The notes under the pieces were generated by a model that saw only the letters and a list, made by a program, of their open reading frames with translations, ran no database searches and had not been told where the DNA came from. The translations under genes were made by a program, and so were the position numbers. Below, one piece after another: positions 49,308 to 59,149 of a stretch of 64,000 nucleotides of DNA. This stretch comes from Tethya wilhelma (lineage: Eukaryota; Porifera; Demospongiae; Tethyida; Tethyidae). The stretch spans positions 810,678 through 874,677 of the forward strand of contig CAXIPT010000013.1 of the NCBI GenBank assembly GCA_964030475.1, in the 5' to 3' direction. How positions within the stretch are numbered: position 1 is the first letter of the stretch; each line of letters begins with the position of its first letter.

Positions 49308-49817
49308 ATGAGTTCAAGTGAAGAGATAGTGCTTGAAGGGATCTGCTATAAAGAAGCCCTTAAACGTACTGTAAAATATGTTTGTATCATATATGCGATA
49401 GTTTTTTCAATGTGTATTCCACTACTTGGCCTAGTGTGCTTATTTGTCTCTATACCACTCGGAAAAATGTATGGAAATTACAAAGCAAAACAAGTGTGTG
49501 AAGCTTGGAGGTTGTATCTAACTCCTACTCACATTGTGATAGAAACTGCAACATCTATGTGGTGTTGTGGTGGAATTGCTACACGACGGATAGCTCTAAC
49601 TGACATAAGAAAAATTGAACCCCACACTGGATCTCTTCATAAAGAAGGATGCTGTGGAGTGAGCCAGGTGTTCGCAGACCCAACTGGAATGGATGTGGAA
49701 GTCGAAGGGAATTCTACCACAAACCCCAAAGCATATCCTGACGTCATTCAGATTTATTACTGCAGTAATGCAGTGGATTTCATCCAAGCTGTCAAGCAGC
49801 AAATGGAGTCACAGTGA
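49308..49817 (+). CDS. Small PH-like membrane protein (paralogue 2)
   Basis: Single-exon 169-residue protein, head-to-head with its paralogue. Membrane segment about 25-48 (CIIYAIVFSMCIPLLGLVCL), then AWRLYLTPTHIVIE, a CC pair, IALTDIRKIEPH, a GCCG loop, and a C-terminal strand/helix (DVIQIYYCSNAVDFIQ, VKQQM). It is shorter at the N-terminus than paralogue 1. No recognised enzyme motif. Family assignment (membrane-anchored PH-like) is tentative. Confidence 0.65.
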   Translation: MSSSEEIVLEGICYKEALKRTVKYVCIIYAIVFSMCIPLLGLVCLFVSIPLGKMYGNYKAKQVCEAWRLYLTPTHIVIETATSMWCCGGIATRRIALTDIRKIEPHTGSLHKEGCCGVSQVFADPTGMDVEVEGNSTTNPKAYPDVIQIYYCSNAVDFIQAVKQQMESQ

Positions 49818-50047
49818 ACACAATTACAATATTATAGCAGCTCAGACACTGATCATGCAAGAACATGCAGTTAAATTTTCTGTATCAGTTTAGCTAGCTT
49901 TTTGCCTCATTAAAAAACTTTAAAGGAATTATAATAATTATTTAGCTTTAGTATACAAGACTGTATACTGTGCAATAGTTTTGTAGCTATTGTTTTACAT
50001 ATGTAGTTATTATACCTGCATGATGTCTTTTGTGCTAGAGTGTCAAA

Positions 50048-51467
50048 TTAATGATCATGTGAGTTGTGTTTCCATTTGTGACATGAATACTCAAAGATTT
50101 GAGGAATAACAAAAATGACAGCATTGATGATTCCTTGTGTTGATGTCAAGGCACCCTGTATACATTTTAACAACAATAAAAACAGAGTATACCATAGATA
50201 TTGAACTAGGCTAACTTACTGATGCCAAGAGGAAGCCCTCGCTGGGACACCCTGAGGCGTTGTACATCATGAAGTCATGGACGGCAGTTGGGAGCCGAAC
50301 TCCAATGAGAAGAACAGCTGCAAGCAACAGTTTGATGGCTTTGAATTTATGCCTTCGGTCCTACATATATATTCACACACATGCAAGGAAAGTAGACGGC
50401 ATACATGTACACCATGTCATGATCTGAGTCACTGATCATCATTGTATATAACCTATGATGCTGATACTTACATTGTGGTAGTAGAGACATATACATGCGG
50501 TGATGAAGAGGGCCAACAACATTATGTAGACCAGTGCCCACAAGTCATAGCCAAACAACAAAGCTAGTGTTCCACCACGAACATAGCACCAACCTGAAGA
50601 GTTCAAAGATCATAAAATCATATACAACAAAATATTTACTTCATAATACATACCTACATCAAGTTTTTGATCGAATCCTAGTTTTCCCTGTGCTCCAAAC
50701 CCAACTGCTACAGCTGTGGGGATCCCCCACAAGAGAAGGTGGTAGAGAGAGAAACAAAATGTACTCTTTGTCAAACTTTTGATGTAGACTCTATCTGATG
50801 CCATGACAACAGCCATGAATGCCAGAACTAAAGTCCAGAGAAAGGAGGCAATAGTTCCAAAGACAGCAAACACAGCTTGTGCTCCACACTCTGTGAGCCA
50901 AGAGGAGTTCTGAGCTGCACTCAGCTCTGTCAGGTCCTCCCTGGTCATTGAGACCCCCCAAATGTGAGACATGGCAACGATGATGTCAGCAAAGGAAATG
51001 TACAACAGGAGATGGGCAGATGGATGGTTGATGGCAGTGCACACACCTGCACTACTGCTTCCACCAGCTGCACCAGGGGCTTGAGCTGCATCAACTGTAG
51101 CTCCAAACTCTTTGCTCTCTGAGAGATCTGCTGATGGTGAGCCAGAAGTTAAGTTTGTGCTGGTTTGTTGTCTTGTCTGATGAGGTAGTGAAGGAGAGGT
51201 GTTGCCATCAGTATGATAGTTGGACGAGGAAGAGTCATCATGGAGGAGCAGCTGCTCTCTCTCTTGCTGGGTACAAATATGGCACATAAATCGAACAATC
51301 TTTGTCACATTCCATATTCGAATTAAACTGTAAATGATGACAAGAATGGCTCCAGCAATGGAGAAAGAAGATGGCACTAGAACAGCATAAAACATCTTCT
51401 TCATAAAAGTCTCAGTAGCCACTGTGCAGTTTGAAGGTAAATCCAGTCTGGTATCATTGACCTCCAT
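50048..51467 (-). CDS. GPR157-like seven-pass receptor (cAMP-receptor-like GPCR family)
   Basis: Exons (minus): 51467-50654, 50593-50472, 50360-50220, 50155-50048; 394 residues. Seven hydrophobic segments: TM1 LVPSSFSIAGAILVIIYSLI, a long hydrophilic loop of about 90 residues rich in Ser/Thr, TM2 LLLYISFADIIVAMSHIWGV, TM3 VFGTIASFLWTLVLAFMAVV, TM4 FCFSLYHLLLWGIPTAVAVG, TM5 LWALVYIMLLALFITACICL, TM6 IKLLLAAVLLIGVRLP, TM7 GALTSTQGIINAVIFVI. The W-L motif in TM3, YHLLLWGIP in TM4 and the Q-G--N---F pattern in TM7 fit the Dictyostelium cAMP-receptor/GPR157 family. An Asn-glycosylation site (NCT) lies near the N-terminus. The large first intracellular loop is unusual. Ligand unknown. Confidence 0.8.
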
Positions 51468-51827
51468 ATCTTCTTGTCAGGCAGTGGAGCTTATAACGTT
51501 ATCTTTCCACATGTGGTGTTTTCCACAAAATTAATATTATCACAGACTGCAATATGTCAGTATGTAGAGGTGGAGTAACTAGCCCTCATGACATGAGTGA
51601 ATCAGATTCATACATTGAGGTTACACATGTACTCCAGTACAAAGTTCACAGAGTGAAGCACCACATTGTGAGAATCACAGCAGTATAGTTCATGGCATTA
51701 TGCACACACAATGGTAATTACAATGACTCAGCATCTAGCTATTATGAATACTGCAATGTCACAAGTCATCATCAACACAATTGACGTCACTACAGCAATC
51801 CAGCACACACTAGAGATCCCCTGCTAG
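51468..51827. other. Intergenic, no gene seen
   Basis: 360 bp between the GPCR start and the caspase stop. No repeats or RNA genes recognised. It must contain the GPCR promoter and the caspase 3' UTR. Confidence 0.5.
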
Positions 51828-53128
51828 CTATAGGTCATCAAAGAACCTCCGTCCATCATCTAGTCTCCCTCCCCACAGATACTTCAGAAACTCCTTCAGT
51901 TTGTTCCTAGTGGGAGGTACCACTGGAGGTGATACAGGCTCAGACCTAGGTTGAGATTGAGGTTTCTTGGTCTGTATAAGATCAGGGAATAACAATGTGT
52001 CAGTCAAAATACAGCAACTTACTACATGAAAGTCATTGGAAATTATCGAGATCTAGCTGGGATTCAAACCTATAGGTCTTTTAAATTGTTGTTAAACGCT
52101 CTTGCCACTGAGCTACTAGAACTCACATAGATAGGCACAGAGAATAGCAGTATTATTATGACGTTTATAATTCTTGTCAATCTACCTCGCTACAGAGATG
52201 AAGTGGTCCACAGTTAAGTCTGTCAACAGTCTCAGGCTGCTGTGGCTTCAGTGAACTTTCACTGTACTTCATCATAAGGTTCCTTGTTGTAGTGGCCATT
52301 ATATCCTGGATGGACAGTGTCCCAGAGCTCTGCTTCAGCTCACTAGCTAACATCTGCATCCAAACACTGCCATGTTTATTGAGATATGACAGCTTCAAAT
52401 CAATAGTTGCATAGCCAGTGAGGAAATTGCCCTCAAGCAACGCCATTTTATCCTGAAACCCCTTTGCTAGCATCTCAGTGGACTCATCCACTGAGGCATC
52501 TTTTGCTCCATAGATGGCAGTAACAGTGTCCGATCCTCGACAGGCATCAATGAAGAACAGCTTTGGTATGCGTGCTATATTGGGATCATTGGTCAGTGCC
52601 TCCATCAGGTCACTCTTGACACAGAGAGTGTGTCTGTCCTGAGAGAGCAGGACGTCGCCAGCTCCTCCGTGACCTGAATACACTACAGCAATGCACTTGT
52701 AGGCCTCACAGTGAGGATGGTGGCAGGTCTTGATGCTAGCGATGAGCTGCAGCATTTGGTCTCTTGTTAGGTTCCTTCCCCAGTGTGTGACAAAGTTCAA
52801 CTCCCTGAAGGCCTCTTCCATTGCTCTGCCATCGTTGTGTATGTGGGGCAGAGAGGAGATGTTGGGTGTACCAATGTAGTCATTGGTCACTATGACAGCC
52901 AGTCCTCTTGGGTTGGAGGCCTTCTGGAGCTGGGCATCTAAATCTTTTAAGACAGTCAAATAAAAATGGAAAAAAAAAAACACTGGAAAAAAAATCTTGA
53001 GATCTAGCTGGAATTTGAACCCAGGTCTTTTAAAGCTCTTACCACTGAGCTAATAGAGCTCATATATAGGCCTTCGTGCAAACTTAAGTTATTGTTGTTT
53101 TACCTGTTGAAAATCCTGCACTTGCCAT
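51828..53128 (-). CDS. Caspase (C14 cysteine protease), short prodomain
   Basis: Apoptotic or inflammatory-type Asp-specific protease. Exons (minus): 53128-53104, 52943-52186, 51971-51828; 308 residues. A very short N-terminus leads into the p20 fold: GLAVIVTNDYIG, DGRAMEEAFRELNF. The catalytic His is in VVYSGHGGAGD, and the catalytic Cys in LFFIDACRGSD (DACRG where QACRG/G is canonical). The p10-like part includes TGYATIDLK, GSVWMQMLASEL and SIQDIM. No CARD or DED is present, so it looks like an effector type. The C-terminal exon (KLKEFLKYLWGG) is joined in phase 0; reading through the donor instead would stop after three codons. Both introns hold tRNA-derived elements. Confidence 0.9.
52048..52124 (-). 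repeat. tRNA-derived element (SINE or tRNA pseudogene), caspase intron 2
   Basis: Read on the minus strand it starts GAGTTCTAGTAGCTCAGTGG (box A-like TAGCTCAGTGGCAAGAGC) and has a box B-like GGTTTGAATCCC, with ends that pair as an acceptor stem. The anticodon region is AT-rich and irregular, so an active tRNA is unlikely. It is the same family as 52999-53061. Confidence 0.7.
52999..53061 (-). repeat. tRNA-derived element, shorter copy, caspase intron 1
   Basis: Minus strand: GAGCTCTATTAGCTCAGTGG, then a shortened middle, GGGTTCAAATTCC (box B-like) and CAGCTAGATCTC. The acceptor-like ends pair with one mismatch, but the anticodon arm is truncated (63 nt in total), so it is not a functional tRNA. 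Confidence 0.7.
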
Positions 53129-53294
53129 CTCATAGAATGTTGTGACTCTTACATTTACTCAGTAGCACGTTAAAGTATGACGTCTTATAGCCCCACCCCC
53201 AACTGCAAGCTGGATCAAGTTACAAAAACATTTACAATCAATATGACTTTCAAAAACAATTCCCTGTATTGAAACAATCATTGTGGACTAAATG

Positions 53295-55617
53295 TCACAT
53301 GTCCTCCTCATTCCCCTCCACACTGCCCACCTCTTGAGGAGGAGAATCAACAATTCTTCGTTTCTTGACACCCCCGTCTTCATTCCTTGCTCCTCGTGGA
53401 CGCCTTTTAGCTTTAGATGTTCCTTTCCCACCACTCTCCCTCTTTCTTCCTCGTTTAGAAACATTAATGACAGGGGTTTCCTCATTATCTTCTTCTTCTT
53501 CTTCTTTACTAGCCTCCTCTTCTTCTTTGTCCTCCTCACTGGGGAGAACACACACCTCGATGATGTGCTTCTCCAGTTCTTTGCTGTCTTTGAACTTCTC
53601 CCCACATTTCCTGCACCTAAAGACGTGAAGCTGAACGTGGTGAGTGAGATCGGACAATATGGCATAGCTCTTGCCACATATGGAGCACTTGTGAGGCCTA
53701 TCTGTGGAGTGGACGCGTTGGAAATGTCGCCGCAGTTCTTGTTTGATCGTGAACGACTTATCGCACTTGTCACACTTAAATGGCTTTCCTTTGGAATGTA
53801 TTGTCTTCACGTGCTTGTTGAGGTTGCCAGCCTGAGTGAAGCCACGCCCACACACCTTGCACTCGTAAGGTGTCTCTCCAGTGTGTGTAAAACGGTGCAC
53901 CCTACGAGCAGACGACTCGGTAAACTTCATCCCACAGAAGTCGCACTCAAACCTCTTCTCTCCCGTGTGGATCCGCTGGTGTGTGTTGCGATAGCTTCGT
54001 GTTGAGAAGCACTTCCCACAGTACTGGCACTCATATGGCTTCTCTCCCGTGTGGCTGCGACGATGGACATATAGTTCATTGTACGTGCGAAAATCTTTGC
54101 CACAGAATTCACACTTTGCTGGTTTAGCTCCTGTGTGATAGCGCTTGTGCCTGTTGAGTTGGCTGGCACTCTTGTAGTTGGCCTCACACTGGTCACACTG
54201 GAACGGCCGGGCGTCCATGTGGAGCAGGAGGTGGCGCTTCAGGGAGCTCAGCCGGGGGAAATACTTGTCACATTCGGGACACTTGTGGATCTTAGTTCCT
54301 GAGGACTCGCCATCTTTAGCGTCCACCTTGTCACCACTGCTGTGAGACTCTGCACTGCTCAAGAGGGCGTCCAGTAAACTTTGAACCTCCCTGTTAGCGT
54401 GTGACCCGTGTGCTTCTGTTCCATCGCTAGCTGGATCGGGATCAGAGTCCTTCTGTAGGCCAGAGGGACCAGGAGGGGAGGCATTGACAGTGAGGGGGCG
54501 CTCATTTGATGGATCTTGTTGCAGAGCTGGTTCATTTCCTCTCTGCCTAGTACTAACTACTGTTTCCAGATCAGAGCTTTCTTCCACGCTGGTTTTGGCA
54601 AGTTCGGTTGTCACAGTAGTGCTAATGACAGGGGTTTTAAACACATCCCCTGGATTGATTAGTCCAGAGAGATTCTTGGCAGTTTCCAGCAGCATTTCCA
54701 CAACAGCTTCAACATTGCTCTGGTGAGCAGAGGCACTGGAGAGCTCTTCAACACTCATGGGAGCACTGCTGGCAGAGACAGCAGCTGGATCAGAGACCTG
54801 TGTTGTGTCTCCAACAGGTAATAAATTGCTCATAGCCTGTTCCCACAACTTGTGCAGGGAACTCTCCTCACCTGACTCAGCAGCACCCTGACCTTGCAAG
54901 GAGATTGAGGTGGTGGAAGCCTCACCATCTTCAATGGGGACAGTACTCTGAGGGTGGCTGCACGGTGCACTGCTAGCAGACGTCTCTGACTGGTCAGTGA
55001 GAGTTGGCAAAGATGCACCATCTGTTGTTGGCTGTGAAGATGGCGTTCCTTGGCCATTGATGACTTGAACAATGTTAGTGTTCAGACTGCGCAGCTGTTT
55101 CACAACCTCGCTACTAACAGCAGCTGTTCCCACTGATGGGTCAGCTGCATGTGGTTCTGGATCAGTTCCTTTGGCAAATTGGGTGCCAGAAGGCTGTTGT
55201 AAATCTGCCGATATGAGGGAGGTGGGCATTATTTGGAGTAGAGGGAGTGGGTCTGTGTTTGAACCGGTACTGTCTTGTGTCTGGACACTGACAGATGGCT
55301 CTGCTGCCAGTGAGAATGGAGGAGCTGTTTCATCACTTATATCAGTGGACGACTCACTATACACAGAGAATTATTTGAAACATAGGTCAATAGTTTGAGA
55401 TCTTATGCAACAACAGCTAGATTGTCAAGATACTGCTTCAACCACCACGGTTGGTAGGACAATTTGAACCACGACGATTTACTGGCTTCTTGTGTACATG
55501 AAGTATTAATAAACTCTAACAAATTCGTGGCCCACCCTAAATAAATATGCTCAGGTTTCTAGCTAGCTCTGTAATTCATGAATTTAACATCAATAGTCTA
55601 TCATACGTTGACTCCAT
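53295..55617 (-). CDS. C2H2 zinc-finger protein 1 (nine fingers)
   Basis: Probable DNA-binding transcription regulator. Exons (minus): 55617-55607 (MES + split codon) and 55356-53295; 690 residues. The start was chosen because ATGGAGTCAAC joins in phase 2 to TGAGTCG, giving MESTESSTDISDE. A long Ser/Thr/acidic N-terminus is followed by nine fingers, the first KCPECDKYFPRL. Linkers of TGEKPYEC type (HTGEKPYECQYCG, HTGETPYECKVCG) join several. The ninth ends H-IIEVC, a Cys replacing the last His. The tail is Glu/Lys-rich with a basic cluster (KRGRKRESGGKG). Related to the neighbour at 56031-58457. Not a KRAB or BTB type; no such domain is seen. Confidence 0.88.
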
Positions 55618-56030
55618 GATTGGCCGAGGCAGTGATCAGCTCAATGGCAGTCCCAGGCTGTGCTTCAGGTGAAGAAGAGGCTGAATTCCGTGCGAGAGGT
55701 GCACAAAGACAAACTCCTTCAAGGGATTGCCCACAAACAAGATCACGTGAGCTCCATGTGATTCTATTATACATGCGCATGCGCATATGTGATATGCATG
55801 ACTGGTGACCTGACACAGAATTGGAATGGGAATTGCACAAAAACAATTGTAGTCGTGTGTATGATGGCTTCAAAATATTTTTGCAGCACAAAAAAATTAA
55901 AACAAAAAGAGAGAAAGTACCTTGCTACCAGACTATCATCTACACATACATATGTCATTTAATTACTCGTCTTTTGTATTAACTTGCTTATTGAAAACCG
56001 GTTTGAAGAAAAGGAGGTCTGATGCAAAAA
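55618..56030. other. Spacer between the two zinc-finger genes
   Basis: 413 bp. Contains GC-rich open sequence (55620-55760) and the dyad ATGCGCATGCGCATAT near 55771, otherwise AT-rich. Probable promoter of zinc-finger gene 1, inferred from position. Confidence 0.4.
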
Positions 56031-58457
56031 CTACTCCTCTGTGCCCTCCTCTTGCGATGAAGCAGCTGTGACCAAGGCATCAACGAGGCGCTCAAGAGTG
56101 TCAGCCACGACGGTAGGAGACTGCTCAGCATTGGTGCTCTCCATGGCACTCTTGATCAACTCAGCAGCCACAGAATGGAGGTTAGACTTCAGAGCCTGGT
56201 CATCTGCGGACGAAGACGGGTCCTCCTGGACATCACCACCTTGATTGGTGCTTGCTGATGGCTCTGGGACCTCCTGAGAATCATCTTGGTTGGCTTGTTG
56301 AGGAGGTTCTTCCTCACCAGTCTGCTCACTGAGGTCCTCGCCAATTTCCTCTTCACCTTTCTCCACAGTAACTTCCTCAGAGGCCTTCTCTGGAGCTGCT
56401 TCTTCAACACTATCACCAACAGGAGCAGCTTCCTTGCTAGTAGCACCTTCACTCTCTTTCTCTTGCTCCATTTCCACGACTGTCCCTCCTTCTTCCTTGG
56501 TCGCCTCCTCTTCTGTGCCTGTTTCTTCTTCTTCCTCTTGTGTTTCATTGTTCTCTTCGGCCGTCTCTTCACTCACAGTTGGAAGGCTTTCTGCAGGTGC
56601 TGGCTCACTAGTGGCAGGCAGGGAGTCTTCACTGATGGTTTCAACAGCAACTGGTTCACTGGTGGCAGGCAGAGGGTCTTCACTGATGGTTTCAACTGCA
56701 GCTGGTTCACTGGTGGGCAGGGGGTCTTGGCTGATGGCCTCAGTAACAGTCACGAGGTCTTCAATTCCCTCCATTATCTCCTCCTGTTCTACGATCTCCT
56801 CAGTTTCAAGATTAACCCCTTCTTCCTCAACGATTTCTCCCATCTCCTCCTCCTCCTCATAGTCTGGGTCTGCCAGGGGGTCATCCTCAAACTGATCGTA
56901 GATGGAGAGCAAGTCCCGGTTCACTCTAGCAGGGGTCGTGAGCTTCCTCCGGTTGACGGGGTCTGTCCTGGCCTTCTTCTTGGGTGGCATCCTCACGGGT
57001 GTCACCGTCTGCTTCAGGGAGCGGGTCTTGTACCTCGGGGAGGCAGTACGAGGGGACGCTTGGAGCTTACGTTTCGTTGGTGTGGCTTTTGTGCACTCTG
57101 AGAGATGCTCAGTGTAGGCGTCGTCGCTCTTGAAGGTGTCCTTGCACTGGGAGCACTTGATCCAGTGAAGCTTCTGGATGTGCAACTTGAGGTAATCCTT
57201 GCGAGCAAAGCACTTGCCACACGCCTCGCACTTGACGTCCCTCCTCTTCTCGTGGATGGCCATGACGTGGCGCTGCATGGCACCCCACTGGGTGAATCCT
57301 TTGCCACAGTGCTCACACTTGTAAGGATTCTCTTTGGTGTGAACATACGTGTGATCTTTGAGGTTCGAAGGAGACCCAAATCCCTTGCCACACGTCTCAC
57401 AGACAAAGGGGTGCTCTCCAGTGTGCAGGCGCTCGTGGCGTTTGCGATGAGAGCTGCAAGTGAAGGACTTCTCACAGAAGCTGCACTGGTATGGCCTCTC
57501 TCCGGTGTGGGTCCTCATGTGGACCCTCAGCTTGGCGTTGTTGTAGAAGGCCTTTCCACACTCCTTGCAGATGGCTGTCTTCTCCTTCTCATCATTGCTG
57601 TGGTGGACCTGGATGTGTTTGGCCAGCTTCACGGGAGAAAAGAACACCTTGTCACACAGCTGGCACTTCTTCTCGTCAGAGTGGAGCTGGATGTGCCTGG
57701 CCAGTGTGGACGTGAGGCTGTACCCCTTCCCACACTCGGGACACTTGTGGAGTTTGAGAGCTCCGCGCTTTGTACGTTTTGGTGTCTCAATGTCTTGCTC
57801 TGTGTCAGAAGCTTCATCAGAAATGAGAGATTCAGCTGCTTTTGTTGCGTGCTGTGCTGCTTGGGCCATCACAACCACTTCAGAAGCCACCTCGTTGACC
57901 AACGTGGCTGCGTTCTGGATGTCCTCGATGGGCATCTGGAGCACCTGCTGGAGATGAGCCAGTGCCTCGGAGGAGGAGAGGTTCACACTCTGAGAAGCCA
58001 ACGCTTGGAGAGCAGCGGCCGCCAGAGCTGTCGACCTGGCTTCATCTGATACCTGATCGTCTCCCTCCATGTCCTCCTCCTCCTCCTCTTGTTGCTGCTC
58101 TTCTGGTTCCTTGGCTTGGTTTGAAGAGGCAACAGCATTTGCTGATTCAGCAGCAGCTGCCAAAGCTTCTATAATTGTCTGCATCACGCTGGCAGCTGAG
58201 GAGGTGGGCTGGTCGGAGGCTTTGGACGATTCACCGCCGTTATCATCCGAAGGCTCGACAACCGTTTCAGAAGCTCCTAGGTTCTCGTCATCCTGAACGG
58301 TCTCATCTGTTTCCATGGTTTCCACGGACTCCTCGCTTTGTATGGTCTGCTCTGTGACGGCTATGGTTTCGATGACGTTCTCAGGACCACTGTCAGAGGG
58401 TAGGATCTCTGTTTCAACGTTCTCTACACTAGGAGCCTCTTCTGTGGCAGCTGCCAT
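56031..58457 (-). CDS. C2H2 zinc-finger protein 2 (eight fingers)
   Basis: Single-exon 808-residue protein. The N-terminus is acidic and Ala/Ser-rich. The first finger (HKCPECGKGYSLTSTLARH) mirrors finger 1 of the neighbour. Eight fingers follow in all, including VHTKENPYKCEHCGKGF and VKCEACGKCFARKDYLKLH. The last (CSQCKDTFKSDDAYTEHLSEC) ends in Cys instead of His, as in the neighbour. The C-terminus has a basic patch (PPKKKARTD, a likely NLS) and a very Glu-rich region with three imperfect repeats of SEP-AVETISED-LPAT. Its position and shared features make it a tandem duplicate of zinc-finger gene 1 with one finger fewer. Confidence 0.88.
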   Translation of the reverse strand: MAAATEEAPSVENVETEILPSDSGPENVIETIAVTEQTIQSEESVETMETDETVQDDENLGASETVVEPSDDNGGESSKASDQPTSSAASVMQTIIEALAAAAESANAVASSNQAKEPEEQQQEEEEEDMEGDDQVSDEARSTALAAAALQALASQSVNLSSSEALAHLQQVLQMPIEDIQNAATLVNEVASEVVVMAQAAQHATKAAESLISDEASDTEQDIETPKRTKRGALKLHKCPECGKGYSLTSTLARHIQLHSDEKKCQLCDKVFFSPVKLAKHIQVHHSNDEKEKTAICKECGKAFYNNAKLRVHMRTHTGERPYQCSFCEKSFTCSSHRKRHERLHTGEHPFVCETCGKGFGSPSNLKDHTYVHTKENPYKCEHCGKGFTQWGAMQRHVMAIHEKRRDVKCEACGKCFARKDYLKLHIQKLHWIKCSQCKDTFKSDDAYTEHLSECTKATPTKRKLQASPRTASPRYKTRSLKQTVTPVRMPPKKKARTDPVNRRKLTTPARVNRDLLSIYDQFEDDPLADPDYEEEEEMGEIVEEEGVNLETEEIVEQEEIMEGIEDLVTVTEAISQDPLPTSEPAAVETISEDPLPATSEPVAVETISEDSLPATSEPAPAESLPTVSEETAEENNETQEEEEETGTEEEATKEEGGTVVEMEQEKESEGATSKEAAPVGDSVEEAAPEKASEEVTVEKGEEEIGEDLSEQTGEEEPPQQANQDDSQEVPEPSASTNQGGDVQEDPSSSADDQALKSNLHSVAAELIKSAMESTNAEQSPTVVADTLERLVDALVTAASSQEEGTEE

Positions 58458-59149
58458 TGTCCAGCTTATGTTTTATAACAATTTTGATGGTTTCTTTGTG
58501 TAAAAAAGCAGTTTTTGAATGGATTAGTGGAAGCTGTGGGTGGAGAGAGGATGTGGAACATGGATGGAATAATTTTGTGAATTTACACCACAACTTTATA
58601 AACTAGAAAGCAAAAAACACTTCTTAGAACGTTTAGAGGCCAACAGGCTCAGTTCCCGCTATTTTTTGGACTAAGTAGCTTTGTGGCACGGCCACACCTT
58701 GCCAAGTGCGATTTTTCAAAACCGTCAAAAGACAGCTTTACGACACAAATGACGAGTAGAAACATACAGCAGACATTACTTCATACCTGTTACAGCGTTC
58801 TTTTCCCACAGCGGAGCCAAGATCGCTTCAAATTTCCCCGTGAAAGCTTGAAACAGGTAAGGAGCTCCTCTTTGTTCAAAGAACTGCTGGCACGTGATCC
58901 ACAATATTAGGTTAATGACGTAATGGTAATGTTTTATGTGCGCATGCTCGCTACACAAAAAAGCAACAAGAATAGATTTTCAATAACACAAAACCGAAAT
59001 ATTGATAGACTAGAATATGATCAAAGAGACTATCGTTTAAAAATGTTTTGACTCATAATGCAACAACTAGTATGTGTGTGTGTGTGTGTGTGAGTGTGTG
59101 TGTGTGTGTGTGGGCAGGTGTGTCACTTGCACAGGTTGGGCACAAACTT
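58458..59149. other. Intergenic stretch with TG repeat
   Basis: 692 bp between zinc-finger gene 2 and the first MRH-like gene. AT-rich, with an interrupted TG run at about 59073-59111. No gene seen; a short plus-strand frame at 58683 has no family match. Confidence 0.5.

Noticed and set aside
57105..58049. 314-codon plus-strand frame opposite zinc-finger gene 2
   Set aside because: Antisense shadow of a GC-balanced coding exon. Its translation lacks any family signature, while the minus strand encodes eight clear zinc fingers.
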